A DNA stretch of 64,000 nt from positions 248,001-312,000 of the forward strand of contig CAWUEW020000003.1 of the NCBI GenBank assembly GCA_963921255.3, read 5' to 3'. The DNA is from JANSYL01 sp963921255. GTDB lineage: Bacteria > Pseudomonadota > Alphaproteobacteria > Rhodobacterales > Rhodobacteraceae. Below, piece by piece: positions 44,112-51,460 of this stretch; positions within the stretch are counted from its first letter, which is position 1, and every line of letters starts with the position of its first letter. The notes beneath the pieces are model-generated. The model saw only the letters and a list, made by a program, of their open reading frames with translations. It searched no databases and was not told the origin of the DNA. Made by a program: the position numbers and the translations under genes.

Positions 44112-45101
44112 TCACGCACCATTGCGCGTGATTGGCTTTGCTCCGCTGCTCAACCCGTTATCGGCAATCAGGTCCACGTAGCGCAGCCGCTTTCCGTCCA
44201 TCCCCGAGACCAAGCTGCCCATCTGGTCGATGGTATCTTTTGGGCGGTTGTTGTGGCGCCCCGAGAACTCGTCCACGTAGCGTTGCAGGTGTTTGGGCGA
44301 CATTTTGTGATACACGCCATCAACGCCGCGCTTCATGGGTGCCCAGAAGCTTTCCAGCCCGTTTGTATGAGCCATATCGCGGACGTACTCGCCCGCTGAA
44401 TGGTTTACCGCCTCATGGGGCCTGTCGATGCCCTTATACGCCTTGGCCTCATCCGTGTAGACTTGTGCGCCATCGGCGGTGTGATCGGTCACGAAACCCT
44501 GCAACGTCTCCGCGTCGGTCCTCTCAACCACCTTGGCATGAACCTTTCCCGTCGCACGGTCGCGGACACCAGAAACGGCGCTCTTGCCCACCGCCCCGCG
44601 CCCGGCTCTCAACTTCTTCTTCGCGTGCTTGTTCTTCTCCTTGCCACCCATATAGGTCTCATCGGCCTCAACCGGGCCGTCAAAGATCGGCGTCTTGGTC
44701 GCATAGGCTTCCCGAAGGCGATGCAGCATGAACCAAGCAGCCTTCTGGCCGATCCCAAGTTCCCGGTGCAACTTCATCGAAGACACACCCTTGAGGCTGG
44801 TTGTAAACAGGTAAATTCCAACGGCCCAAACCCGGTAAGACGGTTTGGAACTCTGCATGACACTGCCAATCCGAACTGTGAACATCGGCTTGTTGGGGCA
44901 ATCCCGGCAACGGTGGGTCATGCTCTTGTGGTTAACGCCAACCCGAACATTGTCCGATCCGCAATGCGGGCAATAAGGACCATCCGGCCAACGTTGTTCC
45001 TCGATCCACTCTCGCGCTTTGGTCTCATCGCTGAACATGTCCGCGATTTGCAGAAGCGTCAAACCTTTGCGCTGATGCTTGCCGGGTGCTTTCTGTGTCA
45101 T
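44112..45101 (-). CDS. IS1595 family transposase
   Basis: A 329-aa DDE transposase. An N-terminal zinc ribbon has C44, C47, C65 and C68. The catalytic core is D147 in EADETYMGG, D217 in VYTDEAKAY and E250 in HTNGLESFWAPMKRGVDGVYH, the IS1595-type third motif. The downstream gene start overlaps the stop, so transposase and passengers share one transcript. It appears intact. Confidence 0.92.
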   Translation of the reverse strand: MTQKAPGKHQRKGLTLLQIADMFSDETKAREWIEEQRWPDGPYCPHCGSDNVRVGVNHKSMTHRCRDCPNKPMFTVRIGSVMQSSKPSYRVWAVGIYLFTTSLKGVSSMKLHRELGIGQKAAWFMLHRLREAYATKTPIFDGPVEADETYMGGKEKNKHAKKKLRAGRGAVGKSAVSGVRDRATGKVHAKVVERTDAETLQGFVTDHTADGAQVYTDEAKAYKGIDRPHEAVNHSAGEYVRDMAHTNGLESFWAPMKRGVDGVYHKMSPKHLQRYVDEFSGRHNNRPKDTIDQMGSLVSGMDGKRLRYVDLIADNGLSSGAKPITRNGA

Positions 45102-45115
45102 AGCTCACCTCTTGA

Positions 45116-45145
45116 AGTGACTATATGTTATATCACAGAGTCACT
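45116..45145 (-). promoter_or_regulatory. Probable transposon operon promoter with inverted repeat
   Basis: On the minus strand a TATAAC box (45132-45127) lies between AGTGACT and AGTCACT half-sites (45145-45139, 45122-45116), which form an inverted repeat with a 16-base centre. It is 26 bp or more upstream of the transposase start. No strong -35 is visible. A self-repression operator for the operon is possible. Confidence 0.4.
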
Positions 45146-45159
45146 AGGGGCAAGGAAAA

Positions 45160-45182
45160 TGTTACTTTGCGATATAATTCCC
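45160..45182 (-). repeat. Right terminal inverted repeat of the transposon
   Basis: Exact reverse complement of 41706-41728, ending ...ATATAATTCCC at 45182. An extra C outside extends the match on this side only. Confidence 0.92.
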
Positions 45183-45333
45183 CAAAATTTGATCAAATCT
45201 CACGCCCGTTCGCGCGGACCGTGCCCTTGCAAGCGCGGCCCGCGTCAAAATGTCATAAGGGCGGAAGACAAACGCGAAAAACCGCGCTACAACATCCCCG
45301 GGAGCGACACGACAAGACGAAGGGGATGACCTG

Positions 45334-45993
45334 ATGAATTCGAACTCTGGTGGGATGGCCTGCGCGATTACCTGTTGGGCAATCGGCGCACTTGCCGGTC
45401 TGGCCGTCACTTTAGGTTTGTTCTTTTTCGGCGGTTGGCTGTTCATTCAATCCGCATTCATGGGCCTGATCGCATTCGGCGCTCTGGGCCTGCTTCTCCA
45501 ATTGACGATGTGCGGGAAACTCGCCGGCCCGGTTGAGCCGGGCAGCGCGGCCTCCGTTCCCGCCGTGCCGGTGACCCGCAAAGGGGCATCTGCCGCGCCT
45601 GCGCCAGCCGCCGCCCCGGCTGCCCCGGCTGCAGCGGCGCCGACACCTGCACCTGCACCGGAACCCACGCCGGCGCCCGCGCCCGAAGCGGCCGCCTGCG
45701 AAGAGGGTACGAAGCCCGCGACCATGGACGGTCCGCGCGAAGGCGGGGCGGATGACCTCAAGAAGATCAAGGGCGTTGGGCCGAAGCTTGAGAAGGTCTG
45801 CAACGAAATGGGGTACTACCATTTCGATCAGATCGCAGCCTGGACGGCAGACGAAGTTGCCTGGGTCGACCAGAACCTCGTCGGATTCAAGGGGCGCGTG
45901 ACGCGCGACAACTGGGTCGAGCAGGCGAAACTATTGGCCGCAGGTGGCGAGACGGAACTCTCTCGCAAAGTCGATGAGGGTGATGTATACTGA
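45334..45993 (+). CDS. Membrane-anchored helix-hairpin-helix protein of the nuo cluster
   Basis: A 219-aa protein: two hydrophobic helices at about residues 10-32 and 36-56, an Ala/Pro-rich linker (84-120), then a C-terminal helix-hairpin-helix-like domain (DDLKKIKGVGPKLEKVC, FDQIAAWTADEVAWVDQNL). That C-terminus closely resembles the C-terminal extension found on NuoE of this bacterial group, but the thioredoxin-like 2Fe-2S NuoE domain is missing. It may be a separate assembly or stability factor for complex I. AAGGGG precedes the ATG. Confidence 0.72.
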   Translation: MNSNSGGMACAITCWAIGALAGLAVTLGLFFFGGWLFIQSAFMGLIAFGALGLLLQLTMCGKLAGPVEPGSAASVPAVPVTRKGASAAPAPAAAPAAPAAAAPTPAPAPEPTPAPAPEAAACEEGTKPATMDGPREGGADDLKKIKGVGPKLEKVCNEMGYYHFDQIAAWTADEVAWVDQNLVGFKGRVTRDNWVEQAKLLAAGGETELSRKVDEGDVY

Positions 45994-46035
45994 TTTCTCG
46001 GGAGGGTTTGAAACACTGATCCTCGAGGAGTGGGT

Positions 46036-46575
46036 ATGACCATCGCCGAAGACTTCTGGCTGCGCGGCCAAGCTGCGCAGCGCACCTTTGTGCAACTTAT
46101 CAACTACAACACGGCATTTATCGGCACGGCCACGCTGCAAGCGATGCAGCTTGGCATGACCGTGCCGGGCAATTTCTGGGCCGCGATGGCCCGGGCCAGC
46201 GCAGACGCTGCGAACGCCGATGCCGCCCCGGCACCTGTCGCCGAGATTTTTGAACTGAAACAGCCCGAGCCCGAGCCGATTGCCGAGCCGGTCCCCGCTC
46301 CGGCGGTTGAAGAGGCCGAAGACGCGCCTGCCGCCGCCGAGATGAACCCGTTCCTGCTGGACGCACCGCGGGGCGGTCAGGCCGACGATTTGACTGAACT
46401 GGCCGGTCTTGGCCCCAAGCTGCAAGCCGCGCTGTACGAGTTCGGGATTTACCATTTCGACCAGATCGCAGGTTTGAACGAAGAAGGCATCGCCTGGCTC
46501 AACGCGCAGCAAAAGGGCTTCGCGATGACCTGCAAGCGTTTTGACCTTGTCGGGCAGGCCAAAGCGCGCGTCTGA
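46036..46575 (+). CDS. Second helix-hairpin-helix-like protein of the nuo cluster
   Basis: A 179-aa protein starting MTIAEDFWLRGQAAQRTFVQ after GAGGAG. The N-terminal 60 residues form a helical, phasin-like segment, then comes an acidic Pro/Glu/Ala linker (65-100), and the C-terminal domain DDLTELAGLGPKLQAALYEFGIYHFDQIAGLNEE is the same module as in the gene before. Probably acts with it. Function unknown; the shared module suggests it follows complex I. Confidence 0.68.
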   Translation: MTIAEDFWLRGQAAQRTFVQLINYNTAFIGTATLQAMQLGMTVPGNFWAAMARASADAANADAAPAPVAEIFELKQPEPEPIAEPVPAPAVEEAEDAPAAAEMNPFLLDAPRGGQADDLTELAGLGPKLQAALYEFGIYHFDQIAGLNEEGIAWLNAQQKGFAMTCKRFDLVGQAKARV

Positions 46576-46601
46576 CTTCACGTGCATTTCGTGGATCACG
46601 G

Positions 46602-46627
46602 AGAAGGGCAAAGCCTTGCCCTTCTTT
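46602..46627 (+). terminator. Intrinsic terminator inside the nuo cluster
   Basis: A perfect 10-bp stem AGAAGGGCAA / TTGCCCTTCT with a 4-base loop followed by TTT. It lies just after the second helix-hairpin-helix gene and before the small membrane protein and nuoF, so it could attenuate downstream nuo expression. Confidence 0.65.
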
Positions 46628-46672
46628 GGTGCTGCGCGCTAGGGAGATTGTGCTGACACACAGGGTGCACAC

Positions 46673-46912
46673 ATGGCCCCAGACCCACGAGAACAGACAG
46701 AATTCGAGCAGCGGCTGCGCGGCCAGGTGCGCCTGGCGGCCATCGTTATGGCGGCCACAATGGTGGTCTGGATGCTGGCACAGGTGCTTGGCGGGCAACT
46801 CGGCCTTCCGGCGCGGTTTGTATTTTTGTTTGACCTTGCGGCGATTGCCGCACTGGTCTGGGCCTTGATCGTGACGTATTGGGTGTGGAAGGCCCGGCGC
46901 GACACGCGCTAA
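46673..46912 (+). CDS. DUF5337-like small membrane protein
   Basis: A 79-aa protein with two transmembrane helices (VRLAAIVMAATMVVWMLAQVLG, FVFLFDLAAIAALVWALIVTYWVW) and a basic C-terminus. It resembles the DUF5337 family commonly placed before nuoF in this group. The hairpin terminator precedes it. Role unknown. Confidence 0.7.
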   Translation: MAPDPREQTEFEQRLRGQVRLAAIVMAATMVVWMLAQVLGGQLGLPARFVFLFDLAAIAALVWALIVTYWVWKARRDTR

Positions 46913-46968
46913 GGGTGAGTCCGATTAGACCTCGGACCAAATCAGACGCGAACCAAATGAGGCCTCGG

Positions 46969-48264
46969 ATGCTTCAGGACAAAGACCGGATTTTCACCAA
47001 CATCTACGGCATGCATGACCGCACGCTGGCCGGCGCAAAGGCCCGTGGTCATTGGGACGGGACCAAGGATCTGGTGGGCCTCGGACGGGACAAGATCGTC
47101 GACATCATGAAGGCCAGCGGTTTGCGCGGCCGCGGCGGCGCCGGGTTCCCGACCGGTTTGAAGTGGTCGTTCATGCCGAAGGAATCAGATGGTCGCCCGT
47201 CTTACCTGGTCGTGAACGCCGATGAATCCGAACCCGGCACCTGCAAAGACCGCGAGATCATGCGCAACGATCCGCACACCCTGATCGAGGGCTGCCTGAT
47301 CGCCAGCTTCGCCATGGGCGCGCATGTCAGCTACATCTACCTGCGCGGTGAATACATCCGCGAGCGCGAGGCGCTGCAGGCGGCCATTGACGAATGCTAC
47401 GACAACGGGCTGCTCGGCAAGAACGCGGCAGGCTCCGGTTGGGATTTCGACCTGTACCTGCATCACGGGGCCGGCGCCTATATCTGTGGCGAAGAAACCG
47501 CGCTGCTCGAAAGCCTCGAGGGCAAGAAGGGCATGCCGCGGATGAAGCCGCCGTTTCCGGCGGGCGCGGGCCTCTATGGCTGCCCGACCACGGTCAACAA
47601 TGTTGAATCCATTGCGGTCGTCCCGACGATCCTGCGTCGCGGTGCCGAATGGTTCGCAGGCTTCGGCCGCCCGAACAACGCGGGCACCAAGCTGTTCGCG
47701 ATCTCGGGCCACGTGAACAACCCCTGCGTCGTGGAAGAAGAGATGTCGATTCCCTTCGACGAGCTGATTGACCGCCACTGCGGCGGCATCCGCGGCGGGT
47801 GGGACAATCTCAAGGCTGTCATTCCGGGCGGGTCGTCCGTGCCGTGCCTTCCGGCGGAAACCATGCGCGAAGGGGCGATCATGGATTTCGACTGGCTGCG
47901 CGAGCAACGCTCGGGCCTCGGGACAGCGGCTGTGATCGTGATGGACCAGTCGACGGATATCATCAAAGCGATCAGGCGGCTTTCGGCGTTCTACAAGCAT
48001 GAAAGCTGCGGCCAGTGCACGCCGTGCCGCGAAGGCACCGGCTGGATGATGCGCGTCATGGATCGCCTGGTGAAAGGCGAGGCGCAGGTCGAAGAGATCG
48101 ACATGTTGCTCGACGTCACCAAACAGGTCGAAGGGCACACGATCTGCGCCTTGGGGGATGCTGCGGCGTGGCCGATCCAGGGCCTCATCCGGCATTTCCG
48201 TCACGAGATCGAAGACCGCATTCGCGTGAAGCGCGGCGGCACGGTCGAAATCGCGGCAGAGTAG
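46969..48264 (+). CDS. nuoF: NADH-quinone oxidoreductase subunit F
   Basis: A 431-aa NADH- and FMN-binding subunit of complex I. GLRGRGGAGFPTGLKW (FMN/NADH glycine-rich site) near residues 47-62 and the N3 4Fe-4S ligands in ESCGQCTPCREGTGW plus the later cysteine in HTICALGDAAAWP are intact. The ATG at 46969 (MLQDKDRIFTNIYG) matches the family start; an upstream in-frame ATG at 46957 is also possible. It is the first core nuo gene visible. Confidence 0.95.
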   Translation: MLQDKDRIFTNIYGMHDRTLAGAKARGHWDGTKDLVGLGRDKIVDIMKASGLRGRGGAGFPTGLKWSFMPKESDGRPSYLVVNADESEPGTCKDREIMRNDPHTLIEGCLIASFAMGAHVSYIYLRGEYIREREALQAAIDECYDNGLLGKNAAGSGWDFDLYLHHGAGAYICGEETALLESLEGKKGMPRMKPPFPAGAGLYGCPTTVNNVESIAVVPTILRRGAEWFAGFGRPNNAGTKLFAISGHVNNPCVVEEEMSIPFDELIDRHCGGIRGGWDNLKAVIPGGSSVPCLPAETMREGAIMDFDWLREQRSGLGTAAVIVMDQSTDIIKAIRRLSAFYKHESCGQCTPCREGTGWMMRVMDRLVKGEAQVEEIDMLLDVTKQVEGHTICALGDAAAWPIQGLIRHFRHEIEDRIRVKRGGTVEIAAE

Positions 48265-48331
48265 GGCCTTCGCACGCGGGACGGATCATGGGATTTGTGC
48301 CGGTCGATGGATTCCACCGGACGGATCTTTG

Positions 48332-48799
48332 ATGCACCTGGCCGAGTTCAACATCGGGATTCTGAAATACGATTGGGATGATCCGCGGGTCGCAGATTTC
48401 GCGGACAATCTCGACCGCGTGTTCGGCATCGCAATGCGCAGTCCCGGCTATGTCTGGCATATGGGTGATGCCGAGATGGATGCCGCGCAGACTGATCCAA
48501 ACGGCCCCCTGGGCGGCAACCCTCGAACGGCCTCGACCCTGTCGGTCTGGAACAGCCTTGCCGCGTTGGAGGCCTTCACCTGGCGCACCGTGCATAAGCA
48601 GTTCTATGATCGGCGCGCGGAATGGTATGACCCGTCTGACCAAGGATTGCGGCTTGTCATGTGGTGGATCCCCTCCGGGCATAGACCCACGATCGACGAA
48701 GCGGCGGCACGCCTCGCGATGCGTGCCTCAGCGGGTGACAGCGATGCGGCCTTCGGGTGGGATTACGCCCGCGCCAGATGGAGTGACACGACCCCATGA
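48332..48799 (+). CDS. DUF3291 protein, copy 1
   Basis: A 155-aa protein of the DUF3291 family (dimeric alpha/beta barrel, related to antibiotic-biosynthesis monooxygenases). Motifs are RSPGYVWHM, TLSVWNSLAALEAFTW, HKQFYDRRAEWY, and VMWWIPSGHRPTIDEAAARL. It is inserted between nuoF and nuoG and overlaps copy 2 by ATGA. No catalytic residues are assigned for the family. Confidence 0.78.
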   Translation: MHLAEFNIGILKYDWDDPRVADFADNLDRVFGIAMRSPGYVWHMGDAEMDAAQTDPNGPLGGNPRTASTLSVWNSLAALEAFTWRTVHKQFYDRRAEWYDPSDQGLRLVMWWIPSGHRPTIDEAAARLAMRASAGDSDAAFGWDYARARWSDTTP

Positions 48800-49248
48800 A
48801 ACACTTGGCACAGTTGAACATCGGACGTCTGGTGGCGCCTACGGACGATCCGCGCGTCGCGGAATTCATGGGGGCGCTCGACAAGGTAAACGGAATTGGC
48901 AAACGGTCCCCGGGCTTTGTGTGGATGATGGAAGGTTCGGGTGAACCGGGGACGGGCAACACCGAAAACAGCATCGGCGATGACCCGCAATTCGTGGCGA
49001 ACCTGACCGTCTGGGAAAGCATCGCGGACCTCGAGCACTTCGTCTGGAACACCATTCACCGCCAGTTCTACCAACGGCGCGCCAAGTGGTTTGAGGCCCT
49101 TGGGCAGCAGCATTTCGTCATGTGGTGGATCGAGCCGGGTCACCGACCGACCCTGGACGAAGCGTTGGCGCGCCTCGACCACATGAAGACGCATGGCGCC
49201 AGCGACTATGCCTTTGATTGGGTCTATGCCGGGGACCAATCCGCCTGA
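48796..49248 (+). CDS. DUF3291 protein, copy 2
   Basis: A 150-aa paralogue of copy 1: RSPGFVWMMEG, NLTVWESIADLEHFVWNTIHRQFYQRRAKWF, and VMWWIEPGHRPTLDEALARLDHM. It is coupled to copy 1 by a 4-base overlap. Possibly a heteromeric partner of the other copies; this is inference. Confidence 0.8.
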   Translation: MKHLAQLNIGRLVAPTDDPRVAEFMGALDKVNGIGKRSPGFVWMMEGSGEPGTGNTENSIGDDPQFVANLTVWESIADLEHFVWNTIHRQFYQRRAKWFEALGQQHFVMWWIEPGHRPTLDEALARLDHMKTHGASDYAFDWVYAGDQSA

Positions 49249-49316
49249 CCGGAACCCGCTCTGGACAAGAGCACGGCTAAGACGCAGTGTCATGTCAACG
49301 CAGGAGGGACACGCGC

Positions 49317-49508
49317 ATGTGCTACGGCCACGTTGATCTGAAATTCGTTGAGCGCGAAATCCAAGACCGTGTTCAGGCCGCTCAGGTGGCGACTGCTTCG
49401 GAAACGGACGACCGAGACGTCTCTGTGCCGCCCGGTTTGATCGGCGGCTTGCCCGGGGTTTGGGCGCGTCTGCGCCACCGTCTCAAGGGCATGGCCCGCC
49501 CTGCGTGA
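49317..49508 (+). CDS. Small protein between DUF3291 genes
   Basis: A 63-aa basic protein, MCYGHVDLKFVEREIQDRVQ..., ending WARLRHRLKGMARPA. The AGGAGGG before the ATG is a strong ribosome site, and its stop overlaps the GTG of copy 3. No membrane helix or known family. Reality is supported by context only. Confidence 0.55.
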   Translation: MCYGHVDLKFVEREIQDRVQAAQVATASETDDRDVSVPPGLIGGLPGVWARLRHRLKGMARPA

Positions 49509-49969
49509 CCGGTTCGGACCACCACATTGCCCATCTCAATTGGGCGACGCTGTTGGACGATCTCGACAGCCCCACCGTGGCGCCATTCATCAATGCCGTT
49601 GAGCGGGTCAACGCAGTGGCCGAGCGCAGCCCGGGCTTTGTCTGGCGTAGCGGGAATGAAGCCGAGTTGGGCCGACGCATCGGGTGGCCGACCTTCACCG
49701 AAAACCCACGGATCATCGCGTCCTTCTCGGTTTGGGAGACGCCCGACGCCTTCCGTGCCTATGTCTACAAGACCGTGCACGGAGCATTTTTCCGACGTGG
49801 ATCGGAATGGTTCGAAGCCGACGCGTCGCGCGGGTACGTCTTGTGGTGGGTTCCGACGGGGCACCAGCCCACCATGGCCGAAGCCCGCGAACGGGTCGAA
49901 CGCTACGATGCGCAAGGTCCCTCGGAGGCGGCCTTCGATCTGGCATGGCTGGACGCGCAAACCGGGTGA
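49505..49969 (+). CDS. DUF3291 protein, copy 3
   Basis: A 154-aa DUF3291 protein starting at GTG, overlapping the previous stop. It shows ERSPGFVWRSG, IASFSVWETPDAFRAYVYKTVHGAFFRRGSEWF and YVLWWVPTGHQPTMAEARERVERY. It is more diverged than copies 1 and 2, which suggests an older duplication. Confidence 0.78.
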   Translation: MTGSDHHIAHLNWATLLDDLDSPTVAPFINAVERVNAVAERSPGFVWRSGNEAELGRRIGWPTFTENPRIIASFSVWETPDAFRAYVYKTVHGAFFRRGSEWFEADASRGYVLWWVPTGHQPTMAEARERVERYDAQGPSEAAFDLAWLDAQTG

Positions 49970-50080
49970 AAACCGAAGCGGGGCTTGCGGCAGTCCGGTA
50001 TTCGCGGATAATCACGGGCGAGGTGGGGCGCGGCGCGCTGGAACACCGACCTTGGTTAAGAGAACGGGACGAACAACACC

Positions 50081-50431
50081 ATGAAACTGCACGTCGTTGG
50101 GGCTGGTCTGACCGTTGTCATGTTGGTGTCGAGCTGCGGATGGGCCGATCGGTGGCAAAATCGCAATGCGGCAACGTCGGTCGGTCTGCCGTTTAATGCG
50201 CGCCTTGATACCGGTGAAACCCGCGGCGATTTCACCGTGGTCGTCCCGGCCGAGGGCGCCTCTCTGGCGGATGCACGGGAAAGCGCCCGGTACCCGGCCA
50301 CCCGCCACTGCATTGAGCTGACCGGCTTCTCGGAAGCGGAGTGGACCTTGGATCCCGCCACGGGGGATTGGGCGTATACCCAGACCGAAGATGGCGATCT
50401 GATTGTCACGGGGCGGTGCAGCGGACGCTGA
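50081..50431 (+). CDS. Small predicted lipoprotein in the nuo cluster
   Basis: A 116-aa protein with a lipoprotein signal (MKLHVVGAGLTVVMLVSSC, lipobox cysteine C19). The mature domain contains NARLDTGETRGDFTVVVPAEGASLADARESARYPATRHCIELTG and one later cysteine near the end. No family recognised. Neighbours are all cell-envelope or complex I related. Confidence 0.65.
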   Translation: MKLHVVGAGLTVVMLVSSCGWADRWQNRNAATSVGLPFNARLDTGETRGDFTVVVPAEGASLADARESARYPATRHCIELTGFSEAEWTLDPATGDWAYTQTEDGDLIVTGRCSGR

Positions 50432-50594
50432 CCGAAATACAGCGCGCCTGTGGCGCAACGGACTCAGCCCAGGCGAGGCCGCATCAGTTTTCTTGCTGAA
50501 TGGCCCGAATTTTCATACTCTTGCGCGCAATGATCGTGCGACCGGCGGTGATGCCGGGAACGCATGGCATTGAGGACTGGGTAAAGGGCAGATC

Positions 50595-50948
50595 ATGGCA
50601 CGGCTGTATTGGTACGGGCTTGCGATCATCTATGTCTCCTGCTGTGGGGCGGGCATGATCATGGGCTACACCTGGGGGATCGGCGGATCGATCCTGGGTG
50701 TTCTGTTGGGCGGAATGCTCGCATCGTTTGTGGCGTTGGTGTTGAACACACCGGAACGGATGGAAGCGGCCTTCTACACAATAGTGTCGGTCATCGCGGT
50801 GATCGTTCTGGGGCGTCCGCTTCTAGATTTTGGGCAAAAGATCGCCACCGGGTCAGGAAAACCCGCGGTGATATTGAATAACCATGGCCTCAGAACCCTA
50901 TTAGCGCCACAGGCACACACAGATGCGAAAGGCGCATGCGTCCCATGA
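50595..50948 (+). CDS. Small membrane protein of the nuo cluster
   Basis: A 117-aa protein with about three transmembrane helices (WYGLAIIYVSCCGAGMIMGYTWG, GSILGVLLGGMLASFVALVL, FYTIVSVIAVIVLG) and a hydrophilic tail. The stop overlaps the next start (ATGA). No recognisable domain. Confidence 0.6.
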   Translation: MARLYWYGLAIIYVSCCGAGMIMGYTWGIGGSILGVLLGGMLASFVALVLNTPERMEAAFYTIVSVIAVIVLGRPLLDFGQKIATGSGKPAVILNNHGLRTLLAPQAHTDAKGACVP

Positions 50949-51376
50949 CGGCATTCACAAAAACACTTGCAGCGGCGGCCCTCGTCACGGCGACCGGGCT
51001 CTTTATCACGATGGGTGCGGCCCGGGCAGACACCTGGGACATCCTGCGCGAGGACAGTCGGATTTCCAGCGGCCTGACGGTGATCGCGGTCGGTCGGCAC
51101 ATCCAGGGGGTTTGTCCCGACATCGACGCGCGGCTTGTGCGGGCGCTGGCGTTCGCGGAGGGCCTCGTGAGTCATGCGCGTGACCTGGGCGTGAGCCGAT
51201 CCGAGGTGAACGCCTACATCGATGATCGTGCCGAGCAGGACCGCTACCGAGATATCGCCCGACGGTATTTCCAGCAAAACGGGGCAGACTGGGACGATGC
51301 AGCCAGCGTGTGCCAGCTTGGGCGCGACGAAATTGCCGCAGGGTCTACGATTGGCAGGCTGCTTCGCGGGGGGTAA
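50945..51376 (+). CDS. DUF5333-like exported protein
   Basis: A 143-aa protein with a cleavable signal (MTAFTKTLAAAALVTATGLFITMGAARA, then DTWDIL). The mature part is helical with two cysteines (GVCPDIDARLV, ASVCQLGRDEI). It resembles the DUF5333 family seen near nuo genes in this group. I chose the ATG that overlaps the previous stop; an ATG at 50936 is also in frame. Confidence 0.65.
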   Translation: MTAFTKTLAAAALVTATGLFITMGAARADTWDILREDSRISSGLTVIAVGRHIQGVCPDIDARLVRALAFAEGLVSHARDLGVSRSEVNAYIDDRAEQDRYRDIARRYFQQNGADWDDAASVCQLGRDEIAAGSTIGRLLRGG

Positions 51377-51460
51377 AACGCAAGCGGAACGCGAACGAGC
51401 GGGGCCAAGCTCTGCCTGCTGTTAGGCAAGCCCCCACGCCCGCAAGAAGGACCGCACCCC

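Larger units (their letters stand above)
41706..45182. mobile_element. IS1595-type transposon carrying a methyltransferase and a DUF262-HNH nuclease
   Basis: A 3477-bp element bounded by 23-bp perfect terminal inverted repeats. All four genes inside run on the minus strand as a coupled operon: transposase, EcoRI-type adenine methyltransferase (frameshifted), DUF262-HNH nuclease, and a 56-aa orphan. The interior is visibly more AT-rich than the flanks, showing foreign origin. No matching 8-bp direct repeat is seen outside the ends (AAAAAATA left, CAAAATTT right). The IS1595 family is known to include passenger-carrying members. Confidence 0.88.

Noticed and set aside
40963..45182. Prophage or integrative island
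   Set aside because: No integrase, phage structural gene, tRNA target or attachment repeats; the only mobility gene is the IS1595 transposase.
41698..45190. Eight-base target duplication around the transposon
   Set aside because: Left AAAAAATA and right CAAAATTT agree at only five positions in an A/T-rich context; not convincing.
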